Below are positions 1 to 5,479 of a stretch of 5,927 nt of DNA, in pieces. The stretch's first letter is position 1; the number at the start of each line of letters is the position of its first letter. Source of the stretch: Methanothrix sp. GTDB lineage: Archaea; Halobacteriota; Methanosarcinia; Methanotrichales; Methanotrichaceae. Both the position numbers and the translations under genes were made by a program. The notes under the pieces are model-generated. The model was not told the DNA's origin, ran no database searches, and saw only the letters and a program-made list of their open reading frames with translations. The DNA lies in the NCBI GenBank assembly GCA_011620785.1, contig WOYM01000065.1:1-5927 (forward strand), given 5' to 3'.

Positions 1-587
1 TTTGGAGACTCATCCATGCATATGATTGGATGAAGCGGATCAAAGGGTCGCTTATATACATCTAACACCATTTCCATGTTCGCGACAAAGCTACCGTTTT
101 GCTCTGGTGGAATCACCCATCCCTTTTGTTGCCAAGGCTTGATCTCGTTTTTTTTTAAAATTCGCCTCACAGTCTCATGGGAAATGCTGTCAATATAGTT
201 GAGCTCAACGACCTTATCAGCTAATAGCCTTAAAGACCACCGCGCGAAACCTTCTGGCGGCTCGCTGCAGCTTAATGCAATCAAATGGGCTTCAAAATCC
301 CCATCGGTTTTCTTGGCATAGATGCGGTTTCCTGTCCTTTTATCAAGTGCAGCATCGAGACCTCCTTCGACAAATCGCTTTTTCACGCGATCGATCTTTC
401 TCATGCTGATTTGAAGCACACGAGACATTTCTTCATTGGTCGAGTGTTCTGTTTGGTACTCACCTTTGTCGCAACCCAGCAAAATCAATGCATTAAGAAT
501 CTTCTGTGATCTCTGCTTTCCCTTTGATGCAATGTCACTGAGAGTTTTGCGTTCTTCTTCAGTTAGCGTAACGATATACTTCTTCAT
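1..587 (-). CDS. IS630-family transposase, N-terminal part (runs off the left edge)
   Basis: The minus-strand frame starts at ATG 587 and is open to the window edge (195 complete codons). The protein begins MKKYIVTLTEEERKTLSDIA and continues through SKGKQRSQKILNALILL, a start I recognise from IS630/Tc1-mariner-type transposases of archaea and bacteria. The first ~85 residues look like a helix-turn-helix DNA-binding region (NEEMSRVLQISMRKIDRVKKR); a second HTH-like part follows (ISHETVRRILKKNEIKPWQ, about 137-155). The last visible residues, PIICMDESP, match the block around the first Asp of the DDE catalytic triad. The second and third acidic residues and the C-terminus lie outside the window, so whether the element is intact cannot be judged. 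A ribosome binding site GGAG (599-596) lies 8 bases before the ATG. It is oriented the same way as the operon at 641-1944 and lies downstream of it. Family assignment is firm; the exact IS name is not determined. Confidence 0.9.
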   Translation of the reverse strand, partial: MKKYIVTLTEEERKTLSDIASKGKQRSQKILNALILLGCDKGEYQTEHSTNEEMSRVLQISMRKIDRVKKRFVEGGLDAALDKRTGNRIYAKKTDGDFEAHLIALSCSEPPEGFARWSLRLLADKVVELNYIDSISHETVRRILKKNEIKPWQQKGWVIPPEQNGSFVANMEMVLDVYKRPFDPLHPIICMDESP

Positions 588-640
588 ATCCTATTCTCCA
601 GGATAGAATATGAGCCAATACATCTTATACTTTACGACAT
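588..640. mobile_element. probable right end of the IS630-type element
   Basis: This 53-base gap lies between the transposase start and the stop codon of the neighbouring gene, so the terminal inverted repeat of the IS should fall here or just beyond. IS630 elements insert at TA; the TTAATTAA at 641-648 is a possible junction, giving an end that would read inward ATGTCGTAAAGTATAAG on the minus strand. The other end of the element is outside the window, so the repeat cannot be confirmed. Overlapping short inverted repeats (TATTCT 592-597 with AGAATA 605-610; TATCCT 587-592 with AGGATA 600-605) cover the transposase ribosome binding site and could fold over it. The location is an inference. Confidence 0.4.
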
Positions 641-1081
641 TTAATTAATGACGCGACAGTAGTCAATAATTCTGTAATTGGGGCCCGCATATCTCGCACA
701 ATAAGTAGCATGCTTTAAAATCAATAATTGTTTTCCATGTCTTGGACCACTTAAATGTGGTGCTTTGCCTTTCTTTATTTTCCTTTCATCGTTTGTCCAG
801 CAAATTGCCCTGTTCCATTCATCAATGTAATCATCTTTTTGAGTTCCAATATTCACCTTCTCTAGGACCTCTTTATCCAATGGCTCGCTGGGAGGAGATT
901 TGATAATGCAAATAATATCATTTTTCAGATGAGCCCATTTTTTAAAAGAACTCCAATCCATCTTTATATTATATAAATAATTAGTATATCCCTTATCTTC
1001 TTTGCATTCATTGAGGTTAATTTGAGCCTGACATTCTATTTCCACCTCAGATCCAAAGATATAATCATAAGATCCTGCCAT
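641..1081 (-). CDS. hypothetical protein, 146 aa, last gene of a three-gene operon
   Basis: I do not recognise this protein. It starts at ATG 1081 with a ribosome binding site GAGGT (1089-1085) three bases upstream, and begins 9 bases after the stop of the preceding gene, so the two are almost certainly co-transcribed. It is soluble by eye: no signal peptide or membrane segment. It contains six cysteines scattered along the chain, a tryptophan-rich middle (DWSSFKKWAH; DEWNRAICWTND) and a basic, aromatic C-terminal part (KIKKGKAPHLSGPRHGKQ, then ATYCARYAGPNYRIIDYC). No metal-binding CxxC pair or known catalytic motif is visible. The gene is AT-rich relative to the thermosome and PAN genes. Its stop is directly beside the presumed IS630 end, so the C-terminus might have been altered by that insertion. 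Existence as a gene is supported by the operon spacing and the RBS; function is unknown. Confidence 0.75.
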   Translation of the reverse strand: MAGSYDYIFGSEVEIECQAQINLNECKEDKGYTNYLYNIKMDWSSFKKWAHLKNDIICIIKSPPSEPLDKEVLEKVNIGTQKDDYIDEWNRAICWTNDERKIKKGKAPHLSGPRHGKQLLILKHATYCARYAGPNYRIIDYCRVIN

Positions 1082-1090
1082 GAGACCTCA

Positions 1091-1573
1091 TCAATCAATC
1101 CCAAGCTCTTTGAATGCTCTTATTATCATTCGCAAACTGATTTTCAAATCCACAGCGATATCTGACATGTAGACTTTTTTCTCTCCCGCGCTTTTAATAT
1201 AATCTGAAATAAGCTTTTTTGATTCTTCATAAGAGATATCCCGTAGAGGTATAACGATAATCTCATCTACGCTACCTTCAGAGACCTCTCTTGAGGATTT
1301 GGCATCATGCAATCTACTCTCATATGTCGAAGTTGGATCTTCTACATTCATGCCGCAACTCCATCCATTCATTCTTGCCCCATATAACTCGTGCATTGAC
1401 TGTGGTGGTCTGAGACGTTGGATGCCGAAGAGAGCTGGTTCGGACATATTCTTAGGCACGATGCTCCAATAATTATATTTGTTATAGATGCCGTTACTCG
1501 AATCCTCGTAAGAGGAGCTAACCATTTTTTTAGCTTCTCCCAGGTTATCGGCAGTTAATTCAATGTTCCGCAT
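1091..1573 (-). CDS. hypothetical protein with C-terminal helix-turn-helix-like segment, 160 aa
   Basis: I place the start at ATG 1573 (MRNIELTADN). The frame also has a GTG at 1582, but GGTGATC at 1583-1577, a perfect match to the archaeal anti-Shine-Dalgarno, lies three bases before the ATG and contains that GTG. The RBS overlaps the stop of the upstream gene (TGA 1581-1579), which suggests translational coupling. The N-terminal ~110 residues are unfamiliar (YNYWSIVPKN, ALFGIQRLRPPQSMHELYGA). The C-terminal ~55 residues, DEIIVIPLRDISYEESKKLI then KVYMSDIAVDLKISLRMIIR, resemble small archaeal proteins with a winged-helix-like segment of the form SDIAxDLxIxLxxVxxxxxEL. The chain stops at FKELGID, before a full wing would be expected. 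It may bind DNA or be a regulator or adaptor of the operon; that is an inference from the HTH-like segment only. Confidence 0.75.
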   Translation of the reverse strand: MRNIELTADNLGEAKKMVSSSYEDSSNGIYNKYNYWSIVPKNMSEPALFGIQRLRPPQSMHELYGARMNGWSCGMNVEDPTSTYESRLHDAKSSREVSEGSVDEIIVIPLRDISYEESKKLISDYIKSAGEKKVYMSDIAVDLKISLRMIIRAFKELGID

Positions 1574-1578
1574 AATGA

Positions 1579-1944
1579 TCACCCTTCGTCGGTGAATGTC
1601 TTTTCAAACTCGATAACCTTCCCATTGAGCCAATCCGCGAGTTTTTTAGCCTCATTCGGTGTTAAAATAATTCCGGTTTTGATCTCCCGAAGCATTTCAA
1701 TTTCTTCTACTTTGTTTTCTATTGGAGTGAGCTTATCATCTGCACTTACTATAGCGTCCTCAAAGTCAGGCATTTTTTTATATTCAAAAAAGAAATTGCA
1801 TACTATATCCCCGTGCGGTGTGAGACCTCCATAGGCACCGTTTACAAAAAACATTTCAAAATTGTCTGACTTCTTGAATATGAATTTGACGTGGGCTGAC
1901 GTGATGTTTTGCTCCGATATAGCTTCTTTCACTCCCTCTTCCAT
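1579..1944 (-). CDS. hypothetical protein with VNGAYGGLTPHG motif, 121 aa, first gene of the operon
   Basis: The protein starts at ATG 1944. No clear ribosome binding site precedes it; a TATA-like TTTCTATAG is centred 27 bases upstream, which fits leaderless translation. Visible blocks are an N-terminal strand-rich part (SAHVKFIFKKSDNFEMFFVN), the motif VNGAYGGLTPHGDIVCNFFFE at about 34-54, an acidic linker, and a C-terminal block EIKTGIILTPNEAKKLADWL ending in an amphipathic helix. I recall this layout (NGxYGGxxPxG ... GIILxPxEAKxLxxWL) from small uncharacterised bacterial and archaeal proteins. It is also reminiscent of DUF3467 proteins, but I cannot claim membership. No catalytic residues, signal peptide or membrane segment are seen. 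Its stop overlaps the RBS of the next gene, so it leads a tightly packed operon. Function unknown. Confidence 0.75.
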   Translation of the reverse strand: MEEGVKEAISEQNITSAHVKFIFKKSDNFEMFFVNGAYGGLTPHGDIVCNFFFEYKKMPDFEDAIVSADDKLTPIENKVEEIEMLREIKTGIILTPNEAKKLADWLNGKVIEFEKTFTDEG

Positions 1945-1966
1945 AAAGCGTACTCATCATTGGATA

Positions 1967-1975
1967 CTATAGAAA
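1967..1975 (-). promoter_or_regulatory. candidate TATA box of the three-gene operon
   Basis: TTTCTATAG on the minus strand is centred 27 bases before the ATG at 1944. That spacing is typical of an archaeal TATA box for a leaderless transcript and agrees with the lack of a Shine-Dalgarno site. The match to consensus is moderate and no clear BRE is seen. Confidence 0.45.
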
Positions 1976-2061
1976 TCTTTCGCCTTTTATTCTGAATAAC
2001 AAAAATATTTATTTGTTCTCCCTTCCCTTGGTAACACGCCTTTAGGAAGTGAACCGTGGCT

Positions 2062-2097
2062 ACCACCACGATTACACCACCATATGCGCACCAACCA
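2062..2097 (+). repeat. three ACCACCA-like direct repeats upstream of the thermosome promoter
   Basis: ACCACCA occurs at 2062-2068 and 2076-2082 and a variant ACCAACCA at 2090-2097; the starts are exactly 14 bases apart. The repeats lie 30-65 bases upstream of the thermosome TATA box, between it and the promoter of the divergent operon, so they could be a regulator binding array. A 7-base inverted repeat CCTTGGT (2026-2032) / ACCAAGG (2094-2100) brackets the same stretch, and CGTGG (2055-2059) pairs with CCACG (2066-2070). The pattern is directly visible; the regulatory role is an inference. Confidence 0.4.
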
Positions 2098-2126
2098 AGG
2101 AATCAACAGAACCCCTCATAACATGG

Positions 2127-2134
2127 TTTATATA
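2127..2134 (+). promoter_or_regulatory. TATA box of the thermosome gene
   Basis: TTTATATA is a near-perfect archaeal TATA element. Transcription would be expected to start near 2155, giving a leader of roughly 25-30 bases that contains the GAGGT ribosome binding site at 2171-2175. The flanking sequence is nearly symmetrical (TTTATATAGA), so weak reverse initiation is possible, but no gene sits close behind it on the minus strand. Confidence 0.75.
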
Positions 2135-2181
2135 GAACCTCAAACAACGCCTAGATAATAAATCCTTATTGAGGTATTAAA

Positions 2182-3837
2182 TTGGCAGGACAATTCAGCG
2201 GGACCCCTATCTTCGTGCTTAGGGAAGGCAGCCAGAGGACTGCGGGAAGAGAAGCGCAGAGATCGAACATCATGGCGGCGAAGGCTGTAGCCGGCGCAGT
2301 TAGGACCACTCTTGGCCCCAAAGGCATGGACAAGATGATGGTTGACACCATGGGAGATGTGGTCATCACCAATGATGGCGTCACTATCCTCAAGGAAATG
2401 GATATTGAGCATCCGGCGGCCAAGATGATGGTGGAGATCGCCAAGACCCAGGACACTGAGGTTGGAGACGGCACAACCACAGCAGTAATCCTTGCAGGAG
2501 AGCTTCTCAAGCAGTCTGAGGAGCTGCTGGAGCAGGATATCCATCCTACTGTCATTGCCGCAGGCTACAGAGCTGCAGCAGATAAGTGCATGGAGATCCT
2601 CCAGAGCCTGGCCATAAAGGTCACAGCAAATGACCAGGATCTTCTCAATAGCATCGCCATCACTGCCATGACCGGCAAAGGCTCTCAGGCCGCCAGAGAG
2701 AAGCTCGCCGATATTGCCGTAAAAGCAGTCCAGGCGGTTGTGGATGAGGACGGATCGGTGGACACCGATAACATTACAGTAGAAAAGAAAGTAGGCGGCA
2801 GCATATCCGACTCGAAGATCGTGCAGGGTGTGGTCATAGACAAGGATCGTCTCCATCCCAGCATGCCCAAGAAGGTCACAGATGCGAAAATTGCATTGCT
2901 GAACGCCGCGGTGGAAATCGAGAAGACTGAGGTCGATGCCAAGATCCAGATAACCTCTCCCGCCCAGTTGCAGTCGTTCTTGGACCAGGAGGAGAGCATG
3001 CTCAAGGACATGGTCGACAGGATCGCCGCCACCGGGGCTAATGTGCTCTTCGTCCAGAAAGGGATTGACGACCTGGCCCAGCATTATCTCGCCAAGGCCG
3101 GAATCTACACTGTACGCCGGGTCAAGAAGAGCGACATGGAGAAGCTTGCTCGGGCCACGGGTGGAAGGGTCGTCACCAGCCTCCATGAGATCTCAGTGGA
3201 TGACCTGGGCAAGGCTGGCCTGGTGGAGGAGAGAAAGGTCAGCGATGAGAAGATGACCTTTGTTGAGGACTGCAACAATCCCAAGTCCGTCTCCATCATC
3301 CTTCATGGCGGAACAGAGCACGTGGTCGACGAGCTGGACAGAGCGATGGAGGATGCCCTCCGAGTGGTGGGTGTGGCAATTGAGGATAAAATGCTGGTTG
3401 CCGGCGGCGGAGCGCCAGAGGTGGAACTTGCCTCAAGGCTCAGGTCTTATGCCTCTACCGTGGGCGGCCGTGAGCAACTGGCCATAGAGTCCTTTGCCAA
3501 TGCCATGGAGATCATACCCAAGACCCTGGCCGAGAATGCGGGCCTGGATCAGATCGATACTCTAGTGGCACTGCGCAGCCAGCATGAGAAGGGCGTTATG
3601 ACCGCAGGCCTGGACATGGATTCCGGCAAGCCGGTGGATATGATGCAGATCGGTGTGGTCGAGCCCCTGAGGGTTAAGAGCCAGGCCATTAGCTCTGCTG
3701 CTGAGGCCGCGGTGATGATCCTGAGGATCGATGATGTCATCGCCTCCAAGTCCGGTGGACAGGGCGGAATGCCAGGCGGGATGCCCGGTGGAATGCCTGG
3801 AGGCATGCCGGGCGGAATGGGTGGGGACTTCGATTAA
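2182..3837 (+). CDS. thsA: thermosome subunit (group II chaperonin), 551 aa
   Basis: This is a subunit of the cytosolic double-ring chaperonin that encloses and folds proteins using ATP. It is full length. The start is TTG 2182: a GAGGT site (2171-2175) lies six bases upstream, an in-frame TGA at 2170-2172 rules out a longer form, and the protein opens AGQFSGTPIFVLREGSQRT, as thermosomes do. Nucleotide-binding motifs in the equatorial domain are TLGPKGMDK (43-51), TNDG (63-66), GDGTTT (95-100) and GGGAPE (408-413). D391 in AMEDALRVV corresponds to the family's hydrolytic aspartate. The apical domain with its helical lid lies roughly at 215-365. The C-terminus is a flexible GGMP repeat tail ending GGDFD. 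Organisms of this group often have several thermosome paralogues, so the alpha letter in the symbol is provisional. It stands alone with its own promoter and terminator and converges on PAN. Confidence 0.97.
   Translation: MAGQFSGTPIFVLREGSQRTAGREAQRSNIMAAKAVAGAVRTTLGPKGMDKMMVDTMGDVVITNDGVTILKEMDIEHPAAKMMVEIAKTQDTEVGDGTTTAVILAGELLKQSEELLEQDIHPTVIAAGYRAAADKCMEILQSLAIKVTANDQDLLNSIAITAMTGKGSQAAREKLADIAVKAVQAVVDEDGSVDTDNITVEKKVGGSISDSKIVQGVVIDKDRLHPSMPKKVTDAKIALLNAAVEIEKTEVDAKIQITSPAQLQSFLDQEESMLKDMVDRIAATGANVLFVQKGIDDLAQHYLAKAGIYTVRRVKKSDMEKLARATGGRVVTSLHEISVDDLGKAGLVEERKVSDEKMTFVEDCNNPKSVSIILHGGTEHVVDELDRAMEDALRVVGVAIEDKMLVAGGGAPEVELASRLRSYASTVGGREQLAIESFANAMEIIPKTLAENAGLDQIDTLVALRSQHEKGVMTAGLDMDSGKPVDMMQIGVVEPLRVKSQAISSAAEAAVMILRIDDVIASKSGGQGGMPGGMPGGMPGGMPGGMGGDFD
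3763..3825 (+). repeat. 12-base tandem repeat encoding the GGMP tail
   Basis: Four consecutive 12-base units of the form GGnGGnATGCCn (3763-3810) encode GGMP four times, followed by a partial unit encoding GGMGG. The units differ only at third codon positions. Such Gly/Met-rich tails are common at chaperonin C-termini, where they project into the folding chamber. The number of units could vary between strains by slippage. Confidence 0.9.
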
Positions 3838-3851
3838 GCCCTCAACCTCTC

Positions 3852-3859
3852 TTTTTTTT
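3852..3859 (+). terminator. T-tract terminator of the thermosome gene
   Basis: A run of eight T begins 15 bases after the TAA stop, preceded by a pyrimidine-rich stretch (CTCAACCTCTC) and no stem-loop. Archaeal RNA polymerase terminates on such T-tracts. A second signal, an inverted repeat GGAGCT (3897-3902) / AGCTCC (3915-3920), lies further on and could act as a backup for either strand. Confidence 0.6.
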
Positions 3860-3940
3860 ATTTAAGGCATACTGGTTTTTCATGCTTTATGAATGAGGAG
3901 CTTTGGAAGCTTGCAGCTCCCAATTCGCGATAGCACCAGA

Positions 3941-3970
3941 AAAATTTAAAAAAAGCGGCGAAATGCCGCT
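3941..3970 (-). terminator. stem-loop plus T-tract terminator of PAN
   Basis: Read on the minus strand, AGCGGC (3970-3965) pairs with GCCGCT (3959-3954) around a 5-base loop, followed by a run of seven T (3954-3948). It lies 10 bases after the PAN stop. This looks like an intrinsic terminator and separates PAN from the convergent thermosome gene. Confidence 0.75.
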
Positions 3971-3980
3971 CAGTGGTTAT

Positions 3981-5216
3981 CTACGAGAACATGCGCAGAG
4001 ATTCCTCAGATCCATCGATCTCGTCTCCCAGAACCTTTTTGATCCCTTTATCAAAGTCATCTTTGCTGACGATGTTCGCATTTCTGCGCAGAGCGTTCAT
4101 GCCCGCCTCTACCGCAATGGATTTCAGGTCTGCACCGCTAGCCTCATCCGTGGCTTTAGCGATCTCGGCCAGGTCGACATCCTCTGCTTTCCTCATCTTC
4201 CTGGTGTGAATCTCCAGTATCTTGAGGCGGCCGTCAAGTGATGGCATGGGTATCTCAATGATCCTGTCGAAGCGTCCCGGCCTAAGCAGGGCAGGGTCCA
4301 GAATATCTATCCTGTTCGTGGCGGCAATGATCCTGATATCTCCCCTGGTTCTGAAGCCGTCCATCTCCGCCAGAAGCTGCATCATGGTCCTGTTGACCTC
4401 TGCACTTCCAGTCGTCCCATCATGGGTCCTGATGCTTCCCACTGCATCAATCTCATCGATGAATATGATGCTTGGCGCCTTTTCCCGGGCCATCTGGAAT
4501 ATATCGCGAACCAGCTGTGCACCTTCGCCGATGAACTTATGCACCAGCTCCGATCCGGACATGTGAATGAATGTGGCCTTGGATTCGTGGGCCACGGCCT
4601 TGGCAAGCATCGTCTTGCCCGTCCCGGGAAGACCGTAGAGTAGCACGCCTCTGGGAGGTTCAATTCCTATGTCCTGGAAGATCTCGGGATTGGTTAGGGG
4701 AAGCTCTACCGTCTCCCTTACCTCCTGGATCTGAGCCTCCAGGCCTCCAACCTGATCATAGGATATATCCGGAAGCTCAACCAGCTCCATTACCTTGGCG
4801 CGGACATCAACCGAGCGCTCAAGAATGCGAACTACAGTCAGGGAGTTGTTGATTGCCACACGGGAGTTTGGCTGCAGCTGCTCCATCATCTCTGGAGCAA
4901 CCGTTGTGATGAATTCCTGATTGTTTCCATGCTGTCTCAGCAGGACATAGTCCGGTCCCATCTCTACAACCGTTGCCAGGAACAGAGGCATCCTCTTGAG
5001 AAGAAGATTCTCTTTCTTAAGCCGCTCAACCTCACGCAGATACTTTTTGTTGGCGATTAGGGACTCGAAGAGCTTTGCCCTTACCTCTTCTCGTTCCATC
5101 CTGGTGGTTTCCAGCTCTTCTGCGAGGCTCTTTGTATCGGATTCCAGCGCGGCTATCCTCTTTAAGAATGATTCCTGTATTGTGTCTTGACCAGAGAATG
5201 CTGTTGATTCACTCAT
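3981..5216 (-). CDS. pan: proteasome-activating nucleotidase (PAN), 411 aa
   Basis: PAN is the hexameric AAA+ ATPase that unfolds substrates and feeds them into the archaeal 20S proteasome. Order: N-terminal coiled coil (~12-75), OB-fold domain (~75-150), AAA+ domain. Visible motifs are Walker A GLPGTGKT (195-202, K201), pore loop KFIGEG (227-232), Walker B IIFIDEID (250-257, D254/E255), sensor 1 ATNR (N301) and arginine fingers R312 and R315. I start at ATG 5216 (MSESTAFSGQ): this gives the usual family length, and a TATA box ~29 bases upstream makes a leaderless start. The open frame reaching back to 5402 has an un-PAN-like extension and is antisense to another gene fragment. Oddities: Walker A has Leu196 where Pro is usual, the region before EVNRT reads GSA instead of the common GDR, and the C-terminus is Met-Phe-Ser, with Phe in the tyrosine position of the HbYX proteasome-docking motif. 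Confidence 0.96.
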   Translation of the reverse strand: MSESTAFSGQDTIQESFLKRIAALESDTKSLAEELETTRMEREEVRAKLFESLIANKKYLREVERLKKENLLLKRMPLFLATVVEMGPDYVLLRQHGNNQEFITTVAPEMMEQLQPNSRVAINNSLTVVRILERSVDVRAKVMELVELPDISYDQVGGLEAQIQEVRETVELPLTNPEIFQDIGIEPPRGVLLYGLPGTGKTMLAKAVAHESKATFIHMSGSELVHKFIGEGAQLVRDIFQMAREKAPSIIFIDEIDAVGSIRTHDGTTGSAEVNRTMMQLLAEMDGFRTRGDIRIIAATNRIDILDPALLRPGRFDRIIEIPMPSLDGRLKILEIHTRKMRKAEDVDLAEIAKATDEASGADLKSIAVEAGMNALRRNANIVSKDDFDKGIKKVLGDEIDGSEESLRMFS

Positions 5217-5241
5217 ATAATCAGGAACTGAGTTTTCAAGG

Positions 5242-5249
5242 CTTATAAA
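5242..5249 (-). promoter_or_regulatory. TATA box of PAN
   Basis: TTTATAAG on the minus strand is centred about 29 bases before the ATG at 5216. With no Shine-Dalgarno sequence in front of that ATG, the spacing indicates a leaderless or nearly leaderless mRNA. It also shows that a longer PAN starting upstream is unlikely, because its start would precede the promoter. Confidence 0.7.
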
Positions 5250-5290
5250 TTCATCTCTGAAGGAGGCTGGAGGATTATGGCATATTAACC

Positions 5291-5473
5291 ATGGAGGCGA
5301 TTGCGGGAAAGAATCCGGTGAGCCACGTGGGAGAGATCTGCAATGCTCGGGCCCAGCGCTGCGCCGAAGAGATCGCAGAGCTGGATGGGAACAGAGAGAC
5401 ATATGTCACCTCCGTGAGCAAGATCGGCTCTCCCCAATAGCCAGCCATTGCAAAGAGCAGTTTGTCTTTTTAA
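5291..5473 (+). pseudogene. remnant of archaeal S-adenosylmethionine synthetase (C-terminal region)
   Basis: The plus-strand frame reads MEAIAGKNPVSHVGEICN, then a helix-like stretch (AEEIAELDG) and RETYVTSVSKIGSPQ before TAG at 5438. This matches the late part of archaeal-type methionine adenosyltransferase, which makes S-adenosylmethionine from methionine and ATP; that family shows AAGKNPVNHVGKIYN followed by VYVxxLSQIGxPID. After the stop, the same frame continues PAIAKSSLSF to TAA 5471, and PAIA still resembles the family's next residues, so the stop interrupts homologous sequence. The enzyme is about 400 aa; only ~50-60 residues remain, lacking the ATP- and methionine-binding parts and the last ~50 residues. 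The frame is open upstream only to TGA 5258 (RRLEDYGILT before the Met). Family Lys and Tyr in GKIYN are replaced by Glu and Cys, a sign of decay. It is probably non-functional; identification is from memory of the motifs, without alignment. Confidence 0.78.
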
Positions 5474-5479
5474 GCTCCT

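Noticed and set aside
285..509. 74-aa plus-strand frame
   Set aside because: It is antisense to the IS630 transposase frame, which has clear family motifs.
1592..1834. 80-aa plus-strand frame, serine-rich
   Set aside because: It is antisense to the first operon gene; its composition is that of a shadow frame.
2062..2097. CRISPR-like array
   Set aside because: The units are 7-8 bases with 14-base spacing, far too short for CRISPR repeats and spacers.
1945..2181. tRNA or small RNA gene in the intergenic region
   Set aside because: No cloverleaf elements or T-loop sequence can be found; the short inverted repeats do not build a stable long stem.
2140..3186. 348-aa minus-strand open frame
   Set aside because: It lies antisense to the thermosome gene, whose motifs are unmistakable; the protein has no recognisable domain and is a product of the codon bias of the sense strand.
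3889..3933. 14-residue frame MNEELWKLAAPNSR between thermosome and PAN
   Set aside because: It is too short, lies after the thermosome T-tract, has no ribosome binding site, and overlaps the hairpin GGAGCT/AGCTCC.
5217..5402. N-terminal extension of PAN
   Set aside because: It would begin upstream of the PAN TATA box, is rich in Ser/Pro/Arg unlike PAN, and is the antisense of the S-adenosylmethionine synthetase remnant.
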